Numbered from the stretch's first letter, positions 8,483-17,439 are shown. The stretch: DNA of 64,000 nucleotides from UBA4738 sp002413305 (GCA_036847185.1 DAIUAM010000007.1:25418-89417), one strand, 5' to 3'. Notes: generated by a model not told the origin, from the letters alone. Made by a program: numbers and translations.

Positions 8483-11400
8483 ATGGACGTCACCTCCGAG
8501 CGGGACGGCGTGAACGCGCGCGAAGAGCGCAAGGTGGTCACGGTCGTGTTCGCCGACTTGGCCGGCTCCACCGAGCTGGGCGAGGCCCTCGACCCCGAAG
8601 AGGTCAAGCTCATCGTCGGTGAGGCCGTGTCGCGGATCGTCCTGGCCGTCGAGTCGATGGGCGGCACCGTCAAGGACCTGGCCGGGGACGGGGTGCTGAG
8701 CTTCTTCGGCGCACCCGTCGCCCACGAGGACGACGCGGAACGGGCCCTCCGGGCTGCCCTGCGGATCGTCCAGGAGATCGAAGCGTATGGCTCGGAGGTG
8801 GCCGGGGCGTGGGGCGTGCAGGACCTGGCCGTGCGGGTCGGGGTGAGCACCGGGCCGGTCGTGCTCGGGCAGATCGGCGCGGGCCGGCGCGTCGAGTACG
8901 CCGCCTTCGGGGACACCGTCAACACCGCCGCCCGGCTCCAAGCGCAGGCCGAACCGAACACGGTGCTGGCTGGGGCGGCCACCCGCCGCATGGCCGAGCC
9001 GGCGTTCGACTGGGGACCCATGCAGGCCTTCCAGGTCAAGGGCAAGGCCGAACCGGTCGCCGCCTCCCGGGTGCTGGGCGTGAGCGGCGCATCCGGCCGG
9101 TCGCACGGCATCCCCGGGGTCCAGGCGGCTCTGGTCGGCCGGGAGCGCGAGCTCGAGCAGGCTACCCGGCTGATCCAGCACGTGCGGGCCGGCACCGGCG
9201 GCATCCTGTTCGTCACCGGCGAGGCCGGCATCGGCAAGAGCCGCCTGCTTCAGGAGCTCCGCGAGCGGTTCGAACGTCCCGACGGGGAGGGCCACGCCCC
9301 GCCGGTGTGGCTGGAGGGACGGTGCGTCAGCTACGGGGAATCGCTCCCGTACTGGCCGTTCCGGGACCTGCTCCGCGACTGGCTCGGAGCCGGACCCGAC
9401 GAGGCGGAGCTTCGGGTCCGGATCGGATTGCGGCGCCAGGTCGAGCGCCTGTTCGGCGACCGCGTGCTCGAGATCTATCCGTACCTCGGAGCGGTCCTCG
9501 GCCTGGCTTTGGAGCCGGACGCGCAGGCCCGCCTCCAGGAGCTGTCGCCCGAAGCGCTCCAGTACCGGACGTTCGAGGTCGTCCAGCACCTGTTCGAGCG
9601 GCTGGCCGAAGACGGACCGGTGGCGGTGGTCCTGGACGACGTCCACTGGGCAGACGCAACGTCCGTGCAGTTGGTCGAACGGCTCCTCGGCATGACCGAA
9701 GAGGCCGCCGTGCTGCTGGTGATCGCCGAGCGTCCCGAGCGCGACCATGCCAGCTGGGAGGTCAAGGAGCTCGCCTCGCGCCGGTACCCGCACCGCACAC
9801 TGGAGATCCCGCTGGAATCGCTCTCGGGGGAGGCGGACCGCCAGCTGCTCGAGGCCCTGGTGGGGCCGCGGACGCTCCCTCCGGAGCTCGAAGGCCGGAT
9901 CCTGCAGGACGCCGAAGGCAACCCGTTCTACCTGGAGGAGCTGATCCGGTCCCTGGCGGACGCCGGCGCCCTGGTCCGCGATGAGGAGGGATGGCGGTTC
10001 GACCACGAGGCTCCGGTCGACATCCCACAGACGGTCGAGAAGGTCATCCTGGCTCGCATCGACCGCCTGCCGCCGGCGCAGCACGACGTCCTCACCGCGG
10101 CGAGCGTTCTGGGGCGGCGGTTCGGCCTGCCGCTGTTGGAGGGCGTGACCGGCGGGGAGGGGGACCTCCGGGGATCGCTCCACGAGCTGCAGCGACTGGA
10201 CCTGGTCCGGGAGGGCCGGCGGTGGCCGCAGCCCGAGTATCGGTTCAAGCATGCTCTGATCCAGGAGGCGGCGTACCGGACGATCCTCACCGGCCGCCGG
10301 ACGGCGCTGCACCGCCGGGCGGCGGAGTGGCTGGAGGCCCGGTACGCGGGGAACGAGGAAGAGGTGTTGGGCGTGCTCGCCCACCACTGGGCGGCGGCCG
10401 ACGACGAGGACAAGGCCGTCGCGTACCTCACCCTGGCCGGCGACAAGGCCCGGCAGGAGTACGCGTTGGACGAAGCCATCGGCCACTACCGGGCGCTGCT
10501 CCCCCTGCTCGAGCGCCGGGGCCGGCAGCAAGCGATGGCCGTGGTGTTGTTCAAGCTGGGGCTCGCCCTGCACACGTCGCTGCGCTTCGCCGAAGCGAAC
10601 GCCACGTACCAGCGGGCCTTCGAGCTCTGGCGGCCGTCAGCCGCGTATCCCGAGACGCCGTCGGCCACGCTCCGGGTCGCCACGAGCTTCCTGCCGAACG
10701 ACGCCGACCCGAAGTCCGCCATCGCCTGGCCGGACATCCAGCTCTGCATGCAGCTGTTCGACCGGCTGGTCGAGGCGTGGCCGGAGCGGACGCTGGTGCC
10801 ATCGTTGGCCGAGCGGTGGAAGATCGCCGAGGACGGCCTCCGGTACGTCTTCCATCTTCGCGACGGGCTGCGATGGTCCGACGGCGAACCGCTCACCGCT
10901 CACGACGTGGAGTTCGGCATCAAGCGGGTCCTGGACCCGGCATCGCCCGGCTCGAGCGTGGCCATCTACTTCGTCCTGGAGAACGGCCAGGACTACTACC
11001 TGGGACGGAACCGGGATGCGGACCGGATCGGCGTGAAGGCGCTGGACGACCGGACGGTGGAGTTCCGGCTCGCCGCGCCCGCCCCGTACTTCATGAGCGT
11101 CATGAACCGGCCGGACGGAGGCCCGCAGCCCCGGCATGCCATCGAGCGGGACGGTACCGGCTGGACGGACCCGGCGCGGCAGGTCGTGAGCGGCCCGTTC
11201 CGCCAGGCCTCGCGGTCGCCCGAGACGCTCACGCTCGAACGCAATCTCGGGTACGCGGGCACCCGGCCCGGCAACGTCGGGGGTGTGGAGTACGTCCGAC
11301 ATCCGGTCGGCGACGCCGCCGAACCCTTTCGGGCCGGCCGGCTCGATCTGATCGCCGTCCGGTACACCCCGCGGATCGCCGACCTGATGCCTCGGGACCT

Positions 11401-12154
11401 CGGCGACACGGAGCTCGGGCCGGCCGCATGGTCGGGCTACGTCGCCTTCGACCACCGCAACCCGGTCACCCAGAACCTCGACCTTCGCCGGGCGCTGGCC
11501 CACGCCGTCGACCGCGAGCGGCTGGCGGCCACGCTGCCGCCGAACCTCGCCGTGGCCCTCGGTGGTGTGGTGCCGCCGGCCCTCCAGGGCCACACTCCGG
11601 ACATGGCGCCCCGGTTCGATCCGGACCTCGCCCGCGAGCTCCTCCGACGGTCGGGCCACGAGGGTGAGCTGTCCATCGCCGCGCTCAGGGATTGGGAGGG
11701 CATCCTCCGCGAGGTGGCCGCGATGTGGACCGAAGCGCTCGGGGCGCAGGTTTCCACGCGAACCTGGACCCAGGCGGACCTCGACGCCGGCGTCGACCCA
11801 CGGGCGCTGGCTCCCATGGTGGTCACCGGCTGGCTCCCGGGCTACCCGGACCCCGAGTACTACCTCCGGCTGCTGTTCCAATCGGACAGCAGGACGAACG
11901 AGGGCGGCTTCGCCTACCCGCCGTTCGACGACCTCATCGAGCAGGCCCGCCAGGAGCGACGAGACCGGGAGCGGCTGGAGCTCTTCCACCGGGCCGACCG
12001 GATGGTCGTGGCCGAACGGGTGGCGGTGATCCCCTTGGTGTACGGCCGGAGCATGGCCTTCGTGAAGCCCTGGGTCGGCGGGTGGTGGGAGTTCGGCAAA
12101 TCCTCGTCCTCGTTCGCCGACCTCCTGATCGACCCCTCCTCACCGAGGTACTGA
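8483..12154 (+). CDS. Class III cyclase / STAND ATPase / TPR / SBP_bac_5 fusion protein
   Basis: This 1223 aa protein carries four modules. Residues ~15-190 are a class III nucleotide cyclase with both metal Asp sites (VFADLAGST at ~23, LAGDGVLSFFG), the substrate Lys in GGTVKD, and FGDTVNTAARL, so it should be active. Residues ~215-600 are a STAND/AAA ATPase with Walker A GEAGIGKS (~246) and Walker B VVLDDVHWAD (~382). Residues ~600-720 are TPR-like helices. Residues ~726-1223 form a complete SBP_bac_5 (oligopeptide/nickel-type) solute-binding domain, e.g. WKIAEDGLRYVFHLRDGLRW. There is no signal peptide or TM helix, so the binding domain must be cytoplasmic. The likely logic is ligand sensing that gates ATPase and cyclase, but this is inferred. 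ATG 8483 fits a leaderless start; ATG 8474 is the alternative. Confidence 0.88.
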   Translation: MDVTSERDGVNAREERKVVTVVFADLAGSTELGEALDPEEVKLIVGEAVSRIVLAVESMGGTVKDLAGDGVLSFFGAPVAHEDDAERALRAALRIVQEIEAYGSEVAGAWGVQDLAVRVGVSTGPVVLGQIGAGRRVEYAAFGDTVNTAARLQAQAEPNTVLAGAATRRMAEPAFDWGPMQAFQVKGKAEPVAASRVLGVSGASGRSHGIPGVQAALVGRERELEQATRLIQHVRAGTGGILFVTGEAGIGKSRLLQELRERFERPDGEGHAPPVWLEGRCVSYGESLPYWPFRDLLRDWLGAGPDEAELRVRIGLRRQVERLFGDRVLEIYPYLGAVLGLALEPDAQARLQELSPEALQYRTFEVVQHLFERLAEDGPVAVVLDDVHWADATSVQLVERLLGMTEEAAVLLVIAERPERDHASWEVKELASRRYPHRTLEIPLESLSGEADRQLLEALVGPRTLPPELEGRILQDAEGNPFYLEELIRSLADAGALVRDEEGWRFDHEAPVDIPQTVEKVILARIDRLPPAQHDVLTAASVLGRRFGLPLLEGVTGGEGDLRGSLHELQRLDLVREGRRWPQPEYRFKHALIQEAAYRTILTGRRTALHRRAAEWLEARYAGNEEEVLGVLAHHWAAADDEDKAVAYLTLAGDKARQEYALDEAIGHYRALLPLLERRGRQQAMAVVLFKLGLALHTSLRFAEANATYQRAFELWRPSAAYPETPSATLRVATSFLPNDADPKSAIAWPDIQLCMQLFDRLVEAWPERTLVPSLAERWKIAEDGLRYVFHLRDGLRWSDGEPLTAHDVEFGIKRVLDPASPGSSVAIYFVLENGQDYYLGRNRDADRIGVKALDDRTVEFRLAAPAPYFMSVMNRPDGGPQPRHAIERDGTGWTDPARQVVSGPFRQASRSPETLTLERNLGYAGTRPGNVGGVEYVRHPVGDAAEPFRAGRLDLIAVRYTPRIADLMPRDLGDTELGPAAWSGYVAFDHRNPVTQNLDLRRALAHAVDRERLAATLPPNLAVALGGVVPPALQGHTPDMAPRFDPDLARELLRRSGHEGELSIAALRDWEGILREVAAMWTEALGAQVSTRTWTQADLDAGVDPRALAPMVVTGWLPGYPDPEYYLRLLFQSDSRTNEGGFAYPPFDDLIEQARQERRDRERLELFHRADRMVVAERVAVIPLVYGRSMAFVKPWVGGWWEFGKSSSSFADLLIDPSSPRY

Positions 12155-12166
12155 TCGCCGCGCCGC

Positions 12167-12628
12167 CTACGGCATCCCCAGGCCGGTGGTCAGCGCCCGG
12201 AGCGTGAGGCCGAAGATGAAGAACGCGGCGATGGCGAACACCTTCCACGTGTCCTCTTCGTTCTCCAGGCCGCGGCCCAGCACGTGGGCGATGACCAGCA
12301 CGATCAGCGGGAACGCCGAGCCGTACAGGTAGTGCAGGAACGTGTCGGCGCGATCGCCCAGCGCCAGCAGCGTGAGCCCCGCCACGATCTGGATGCCCAG
12401 CAGTACCTGGAGCCCCGCCAGGATCCCCCAGAAGACGCGGTTCGGTTCCCGGTGGGAGACCGCCGCGACCAGCCCCCAGCCCCACAGCACGAACCAGCCC
12501 CCCACGATGACGAACCCGATGGACGCGTGCACGAGGCAGGCCGCGCTCCGGCACGGGAGGGATCCGAGCACGGGATGCAGAGGAGGCATGGCGAAGCCGA
12601 AGCCTACCAGCGACCGGATCGCCTTCAT
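12167..12628 (-). CDS. Small four-TM membrane protein of unknown function
   Basis: This ~153 aa hydrophobic protein has four predicted TM helices (~residues 32-54, 66-88, 94-116 and 124-145) and short polar loops. A conserved-looking His-Tyr pair lies in the third segment (FLHYLYG), which could suggest heme or quinone proximity, but I recognise no family. The ORF can extend to 12715, though the extra N-terminus is charged and overlaps the divergent promoter zone. ATG 12628 is preferred and ATG 12589 is possible; no strong ribosome site separates them. The gene is convergent with the cyclase fusion (12 bp gap) and divergent from the MMPL transporter. Confidence 0.6.
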   Translation of the reverse strand: MKAIRSLVGFGFAMPPLHPVLGSLPCRSAACLVHASIGFVIVGGWFVLWGWGLVAAVSHREPNRVFWGILAGLQVLLGIQIVAGLTLLALGDRADTFLHYLYGSAFPLIVLVIAHVLGRGLENEEDTWKVFAIAAFFIFGLTLRALTTGLGMP

Positions 12629-12726
12629 CCGGTGGCAGAACCCTCGAACTGCCGTAGATTGGTCGACTGAGGGAGCGCTGGACCCTCGCGCCACCAGGCG
12701 CACCATACGCATCAAGGGGGAAGACG

Positions 12727-14919
12727 ATGATCGAACGACTCGCGCGGTGGAGCTATCGCCACCGCTGGCAGATGGTGGGCATGTGGATCGTCGCCCTGGT
12801 GGGCTTCATCGTCCTCCAGAAGGTGGCCGGTGGTCCCTATTCGAGCGACTTCTCGCTTCCGGGCGCGGAGTCCCAGCACGCCTTCGATCTCCTGCGGCAG
12901 CAGTTCCCGTCCGTGTCCGGCGGGACGGTCGACGTCGTGTTCAAGGCGGACGCCGGCGTCACCGACCCGTCCGTCCAGCAGACGATGGAGGGCTTCTTCC
13001 AGGAGATCCGCAAGCTCCCCCACGTGGACGGCCTCACCGACCCGTATCACACGCCGAAGGGGCGGCCGTCGGAGGTCTCCCGCGACGGGAAGATCGCCTA
13101 CGCCGAGGTCCAGTACACGCTCAAGCCGCAGGACATCCCGAAGGCGGAGGTCGACCAGCTGGAGGCGCTGGGCAAGCGGACGGAGCACGGCGGGCTGCAG
13201 ATCGAATTCGGCGGCCAGGTCATCTCGAACGCGCAGTTCCAGCCGCCGGGCGGGGCTGAAGCGGTCGGCCTGCTCGCGGCCATCATCATCCTGCTCCTGA
13301 CGTTCGGCTCGCTGCTGGCGATGGGCCTGCCGATCATCAGCGCGCTGTTCGGCATCGGCATCGGCCTGTCGATCGTGCTGCTGATCGCGAACTTCATCAA
13401 GGTCGCGAACTTCACCCCGCAGGTGGCGTCCATGATCGGGATCGGCGTCGGGATCGACTACGCCCTGTTCATCGTGACCCGCTACCGGCAGAGCCTGCAC
13501 GAAGGGCGGCCGCCCGAGGAGGCCGTCCTCTTGGCCATGGCCACCGCCGGCCGGGCTGTGGCGTTCGCGGCGACCATCGTCGTGATCTCGCTGCTCGGTC
13601 TGCTGCTGATGGGGTTCGAGTTCGTGTGGGGAATCGCCATCGGGAGCGCCTCGACGGTGTTCGTCACCGCGCTGGCGTCGCTCACGTTGCTGCCTGCCGT
13701 CCTTGGGTTCGTGGGCCGGAACATCGACAAGCTGCACATCCCGCTGATCGGCAAGCGCGAACACGCCCCCGACAGCGGGTTCTGGTACCGGTGGAGCCGG
13801 CTCATCCAGAGGAGGCCCATCTTCACCGGGGCCATCGGGTTGATCCTCGTCCTCGTACTTGCGTTCCCGCTCCTCAAGATGCGCCTGGGAGCTGCCGACG
13901 CCGGCAACGATCCGAAGAGCCTCACCACCCGGCAGGCCTACGACCTGCTGTCCGAGGGCTTCGGCCCCGGCTTCAACGGGCCGTTCCTCCTCGCCGCGCG
14001 CATCCCCGGCCCGCAGGGCCTGCAGTCGCTGGCGAAGCTCACCACCACGCTGGAACACACCCCGGGGATCGTCGCGGTCTCGCCCCCGATCCCGAACGCG
14101 AAGGTGGACACGGCGATCATCTACGTCTACCCGAGCACCTCACCGCAGGACGCCCGGACCAGCGTCCTGGTCCACAACCTCCGGGACAACGTGATCCCGA
14201 AGGCGATGCAGGGCACCGGGATCCACGTGCTGGTCGGTGGGGTCACGGCGGTGTTCGTTGACTTCGCGCGCAAGATCGCCCAGCGGCTTCCGATCCTGAT
14301 CGGTGTGGTGATCCTGCTGTCGTTCCTGCTCCTGATGATGGTGTTCCGTTCGATCCTGGTGCCGGTCAAGGCGGCGATCATGAACCTCATCTCGATCGGA
14401 GCCGCCTACGGCGTGATGGTCGCGGTCTTCCAATGGGGATGGGGGGCCCACCTCATCGGGGTGGACAAAGCCGGCCCCATCGAGTCCTGGATCCCGATGA
14501 TGATGTTCACGATCCTGTTCGGGCTGTCCATGGACTACGAGATCTTCCTGCTGTCCCGGGTCCGCGAGGAGTACCTGCGCACACGCGACAACGGCCTGGC
14601 GGTGGCGAACGGCGTGGCGTCGACCGGCCGGGTCATCACGGCGGCTGCCGCCGTCATGATCGCGGTGTTCATGACGTTCGTCGTCGGCTTCGACCTCCGC
14701 CAGATCAAGGAGATCGGGCTGGGCCTGGCCGTGGCCATCCTCATCGACGCCACCCTGATCCGGATGGTCGCCGTGCCGGCCACCATGGAGTTGCTCGGGG
14801 ACCTGAACTGGTGGTTCCCGAAGGGCATGGAGCGGTGGGTGCCGAAGGTGGGGGTCGAACACGGCGCCGAAGACCTGGAGGCCGAGCTCGCCGAGCTGAC
14901 GGCGGAGGAGAAGGTCTAG
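12727..14919 (+). CDS. MMPL/RND-family exporter
   Basis: This 730 aa protein has the RND superfamily layout: TM1 (~residues 18-34), a periplasmic porter domain, TM2-6 (~180-330), a second porter domain, and TM8-12 (~520-690). Both Asp-Tyr proton-relay motifs of MmpL transporters are present: GIDYALFIVTRYRQSL in TM4 and SMDYEIFLLSRVREEY in TM10. These proteins use the proton gradient to export lipids or amphiphiles such as trehalose lipids. The ATG is preceded by AAGGGGGAAG. A ~70-residue acidic cytoplasmic tail rich in Glu-Leu ends the protein. The substrate cannot be read from sequence. Convergent with the CsoR/CstR-like repressor 16 bp downstream. Confidence 0.88.
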   Translation: MIERLARWSYRHRWQMVGMWIVALVGFIVLQKVAGGPYSSDFSLPGAESQHAFDLLRQQFPSVSGGTVDVVFKADAGVTDPSVQQTMEGFFQEIRKLPHVDGLTDPYHTPKGRPSEVSRDGKIAYAEVQYTLKPQDIPKAEVDQLEALGKRTEHGGLQIEFGGQVISNAQFQPPGGAEAVGLLAAIIILLLTFGSLLAMGLPIISALFGIGIGLSIVLLIANFIKVANFTPQVASMIGIGVGIDYALFIVTRYRQSLHEGRPPEEAVLLAMATAGRAVAFAATIVVISLLGLLLMGFEFVWGIAIGSASTVFVTALASLTLLPAVLGFVGRNIDKLHIPLIGKREHAPDSGFWYRWSRLIQRRPIFTGAIGLILVLVLAFPLLKMRLGAADAGNDPKSLTTRQAYDLLSEGFGPGFNGPFLLAARIPGPQGLQSLAKLTTTLEHTPGIVAVSPPIPNAKVDTAIIYVYPSTSPQDARTSVLVHNLRDNVIPKAMQGTGIHVLVGGVTAVFVDFARKIAQRLPILIGVVILLSFLLLMMVFRSILVPVKAAIMNLISIGAAYGVMVAVFQWGWGAHLIGVDKAGPIESWIPMMMFTILFGLSMDYEIFLLSRVREEYLRTRDNGLAVANGVASTGRVITAAAAVMIAVFMTFVVGFDLRQIKEIGLGLAVAILIDATLIRMVAVPATMELLGDLNWWFPKGMERWVPKVGVEHGAEDLEAELAELTAEEKV

Positions 14920-14935
14920 CGCCGAACCGGCCGCG

Positions 14936-15205
14936 TCAGGTGAGCATCAGGAAGAGGCGCTGGAACTTGTCCTCTTCGTAGCCGTTCCCGCGCGCGCCTT
15001 CTTCGTCGGCCAGGCATCGCTTGAGCTGGCCCGTCAGCAGGCGAAGGCCCACGCGGTCGACGGCCCGGCCCACCGCGGCGAGCTGATGCACGACCTCCTC
15101 GCAGTCCCGCCCCTGGTCGATCATGCGGATGATCCCGCCGAGCTGACCCTCGATCCGGCGCAGCCGGGCGAGCGCCTCCGGCACCACGTCGCTGTCGAAC
15201 TTCAT
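14936..15205 (-). CDS. CsoR/CstR-family repressor, probably persulfide-sensing
   Basis: This 89 aa all-helical DUF156 protein has LARLRRIEGQLGGIIRMID at residues 12-30, which marks the CsoR/RcnR/FrmR/CstR superfamily. It keeps two cysteines, C35 (RDCEEVVHQL) and C64 (QLKRCLAD). The His found four residues before the second Cys in copper-sensing CsoR (Cys-His-Cys) is Gln60 here. A dithiol without the His ligand is what CstR-type sulfane-sulfur sensors show. The divergent operon encodes sulfide oxidation and sulfur carriers, which fits derepression by persulfides. A matching palindromic operator lies in the shared upstream region. Copper sensing remains possible but is less likely. ATG 15205 follows GGAGGAGC. 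Confidence 0.85.
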   Translation of the reverse strand: MKFDSDVVPEALARLRRIEGQLGGIIRMIDQGRDCEEVVHQLAAVGRAVDRVGLRLLTGQLKRCLADEEGARGNGYEEDKFQRLFLMLT

Positions 15206-15253
15206 CCTCGCTCCTCCGATCTCCCTGGGTAACGCTCCCATCGTCGCATGCCC

Positions 15254-15267
15254 TACCCCCCAGGGTA
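15254..15267. promoter_or_regulatory. CsoR/CstR-type operator
   Basis: TACCCCCCAGGGTA is a perfect TACCC...GGGTA inverted repeat with a C-rich centre, followed by TAT. This is the form of operator bound by CsoR/CstR repressors. It lies 49 bp upstream of the repressor start and ~96 bp upstream of the first DsrE gene, so it can control both directions. Confidence 0.7.
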
Positions 15268-15362
15268 TATGAGGCTTCCGACCCCCTCGGATGGGGACCC
15301 CCGGCCCCAAGCGGTGAGCGGCCCGCCTGCCACGCTCGTGGCACGTGAGGAAGGAGGGTGGG

Positions 15363-15776
15363 ATGGACGAAACGCTTTCCCTGGTGCTCTTCTCGGGCAC
15401 CGATGACAAGCTCACCGCCGCCGCGGTCCTCGCGGTGGGTGGCGCGGCCATGGGCCGCACTGTGAACGTCTTCCTGCAGTACTGGGCCCTCGAAGCGTTC
15501 CGCGCCGACCGGATCCGCAAGGACCACGGCGCGGCCCCCGAGGCGGGCCCCGAGGGCGTCTCCGCGTTGGCCCGGGCGACCGAGCGTGGGAAGTCACAGC
15601 ACTGGGCCGACCTCCTCGAGCAGGCGAAGCTCGTCGGCGAGGTCACCGTGCACGCCTGCGCCCTTTCGATGGACCTGTTCGAGATCACGAAGGACGACCT
15701 GGACCCGATGGTGGACGACGTGGAAGGGGTGGCCGCGTTCATGGCGGACGCCACCGGCCCCATCGTCTTCATCTAG
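15363..15776 (+). CDS. DsrE/DrsE_2-family sulfur carrier, first copy
   Basis: This 137 aa soluble protein has the DsrE fold: beta-1 LSLVLFSGTDDKL, helix LAVGGAAMGRTVNVFL, then VTVHACALSMDLFEI with one conserved Cys (~residue 100), expected to carry persulfide. The family passes sulfane sulfur to or from TusA-like partners in the cytoplasm. ATG 15363 is chosen because AGGAAGGAGGGTGGG precedes it directly. It is the first gene of the operon, and the next gene begins 21 bp after its stop. A second, longer DsrE paralogue closes the core of the same operon. The acidic Asp-rich segment near residues 108-122 resembles that of peroxiredoxin-like DsrE2 proteins. Confidence 0.85.
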   Translation: MDETLSLVLFSGTDDKLTAAAVLAVGGAAMGRTVNVFLQYWALEAFRADRIRKDHGAAPEAGPEGVSALARATERGKSQHWADLLEQAKLVGEVTVHACALSMDLFEITKDDLDPMVDDVEGVAAFMADATGPIVFI

Positions 15777-15797
15777 AGCCTGAGGAGGGTGAGCAGC

Positions 15798-16037
15798 ATG
15801 AGCAGCACCGCCATCACGAAGTCGATCGACGCCCGTGGCATGCCCTGCCCCGGCCCGCTGATGTCGCTGATCGGGGCCATCCGCGAGGGCCAGATCGGCG
15901 ACGTCATCGAAGTCCTCTCCAGCGACGAGGGTTCGGCCACCGACATCCCCGCGTGGGTGGCGAAGGCTCAGCACGAGATGGTCGACGTGATCCCGGAGGA
16001 CGGCTTCCGGCGCTTCGTCATCCGAAAGGCGCGGTGA
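15798..16037 (+). CDS. TusA-family sulfur carrier, first copy
   Basis: This 79 aa protein shows the TusA/SirA signature DARGMPCPGPLMSL near the N-terminus. The Cys of the CPxP motif is the persulfide carrier. TusA proteins relay sulfane sulfur between rhodaneses, SQR-type enzymes and DsrE proteins. The C-terminal half (WVAKAQHEMVDVIPEDGF) matches the two-helix/beta layout, and the end is basic (RKAR). A GTG at 15789 is in frame, but GGAGGG at 15784-15789 would be too close to it; ATG 15798 has correct spacing. The stop overlaps the GTG of the flavoprotein gene by 4 bp. Confidence 0.88.
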   Translation: MSSTAITKSIDARGMPCPGPLMSLIGAIREGQIGDVIEVLSSDEGSATDIPAWVAKAQHEMVDVIPEDGFRRFVIRKAR

Positions 16038-17209
16038 GCCCGATGCCTGCCGAGATCGTCGTCCTGGGAGGAGGGGTCGGCGGCACGCTCGCCGCGAACC
16101 TCCTCTCCAAGGAGCTCGGCAAGGACGCACACATCACGGTGGTCGACCCCACCGGGATGCACGTCTACCAGCCGGGGTTCCTGTACGTGGCACTGGGCCA
16201 GGCCAACGGACAATGGCTGGCCCGTGACGAACGCACGCTCCTCCGCAAGGGGATCGACCTCGCCGTCGAAGGTGCCGACAAGGTCGACCTCTCCGCGGGG
16301 ACGGTGAAGCTCGCCGGCGGCGCCAGCATCCCGTTCGATCACCTCGTCGCAGCCACCGGGTCGCGGCTGATGAAGGGGTCGATCCCCGGCCTGATCGAAG
16401 GGTCGTACGACTTCTACTCCCTGGACGGGGCGCTCCGCCTTCGCGAGGCGCTCCGGACGTTCCGGGGTGGCCGGATCAAGGTCGGCGTGGCCGGCATCCC
16501 CTACAAGTGCCCGCCGGCCCCGGTGGAGTTCGTGTTCATGATCGACCAGAACCTCCGACGCCGCGGCATCCGGGACAAGAGCGAGATCACACTGCTGTCG
16601 CCCCTGAACCGAGCCTTCACGATCGAGTCGGCCTCCAAGCTGGTCCAGCCGCTGATGCAGCAACGGGGGATCAAGCTGGAGACGTTCTTCAACGTCGAGT
16701 CGGTAGACGCCGGCGCCCACGCCGTCCTCTCGCTGGAGGGCGACAAGGCAGACTACGACCTGCTGGTCCTGGTCCCGCCGCACAAGGGACAGCAGGTCAT
16801 CATCGATTCGGGCTTGGGCGACACTGGAGGGTGGATCCCGACCGACCGCGTCACGCTCCAGCATCTCGAGCACGATCGGGTGTTCGCCCTGGGCGACGCG
16901 ACGAATCTGCCCATCAGCAAGAGTGGCTCCACGGCGCACTTCGAGGCGCCGGTCGTGGCCAGCCGGATCGCGTCGCTGGTCCGCGGCACCGCGCCGAAGG
17001 CGAACTACGGCGGCCGGGTCATGTGCTTCCTGGAGACGGGGAACGGCAAGGCCACGGCGCTCCGGTTCGACTACGAGCACCCGCCGGTCCCGCCCATACC
17101 GAGCTGGCACTGGCACGCGGCGAAATGGCTGTTCAACCGCCTGTACTGGGTGACGGTCCCGCAGGGCCGCATCCCGGAGCGGGCATCGAAGGGAGGAAGC
17201 GAGTCATGA
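16034..17209 (+). CDS. sqr: Sulfide:quinone oxidoreductase-like flavoprotein
   Basis: This 391 aa FAD-dependent disulfide oxidoreductase has the dinucleotide motif VVLGGGVGGTLAANLL at the N-terminus, the ATG motif VAATGSRLM (~105-113) and FALGDATNLP (~284-293), which binds the flavin. Two cysteines, in IPYKCPPAP (~159) and RVMCFLETG (~331), sit where the redox-active pair of SQR lies; the N-terminal third Cys of some SQR types is absent. The C-terminus (HWHAAKWLFNRLYWV) is an aromatic amphipathic segment for membrane contact. The enzyme should oxidise sulfide with quinone reduction and pass sulfane sulfur to the neighbouring TusA/DsrE proteins. Starts at GTG 16034 (overlapping the TusA stop) or ATG 16043. 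Confidence 0.83.
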   Translation: MSPMPAEIVVLGGGVGGTLAANLLSKELGKDAHITVVDPTGMHVYQPGFLYVALGQANGQWLARDERTLLRKGIDLAVEGADKVDLSAGTVKLAGGASIPFDHLVAATGSRLMKGSIPGLIEGSYDFYSLDGALRLREALRTFRGGRIKVGVAGIPYKCPPAPVEFVFMIDQNLRRRGIRDKSEITLLSPLNRAFTIESASKLVQPLMQQRGIKLETFFNVESVDAGAHAVLSLEGDKADYDLLVLVPPHKGQQVIIDSGLGDTGGWIPTDRVTLQHLEHDRVFALGDATNLPISKSGSTAHFEAPVVASRIASLVRGTAPKANYGGRVMCFLETGNGKATALRFDYEHPPVPPIPSWHWHAAKWLFNRLYWVTVPQGRIPERASKGGSES

Positions 17210-17439
17210 GCATCACCGTTACGCAGACGCTGGACCTGAAGGGCCTGTCCTGTCCGATGCCCATCGTGAAGACGGCGCAGGCGATCAAGGCATTGCAGTC
17301 CGGCGACGTGCTGGAAGCCCTGGCCACCGACCCCGGCTCCGTGCCGGATTTCATCGCGTGGTGCCGGTCCACCGGCAACGAGCTGATGGAGCAGACCAAG
17401 GAAGCGGACGTGTTCCGCTTCGTCATCCGGAAGAGGTGA
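17206..17439 (+). CDS. TusA-family sulfur carrier, second copy
   Basis: This 77 aa TusA protein has DLKGLSCPMPIVKTAQAIK at residues 10-28. It is the canonical LxCPxP carrier motif, closer to classical TusA than the first copy. An extra Cys in FIAWCRSTGN occurs where many TusA relatives have it. The ATG overlaps the flavoprotein stop (ATGA) and is preceded by GGGAGGA, so translation is coupled. Two TusA genes flanking one SQR-like gene suggest distinct relay steps, or one partner per DsrE paralogue. That division of labour is inferred. Confidence 0.9.
   Translation: MSITVTQTLDLKGLSCPMPIVKTAQAIKALQSGDVLEALATDPGSVPDFIAWCRSTGNELMEQTKEADVFRFVIRKR

Noticed and set aside
7850..10573. Long minus-strand ORF (907 codons) across the cyclase and VWA genes
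   Set aside because: It is antisense to two well-supported genes with clear motifs; its translation is Pro/Gly/Arg/Leu-rich without any domain, as expected for a GC-rich shadow frame.
15789..15797. GTG start for the first TusA gene
   Set aside because: The ribosome site GGAGGG overlaps this GTG; ATG 15798 has proper spacing.
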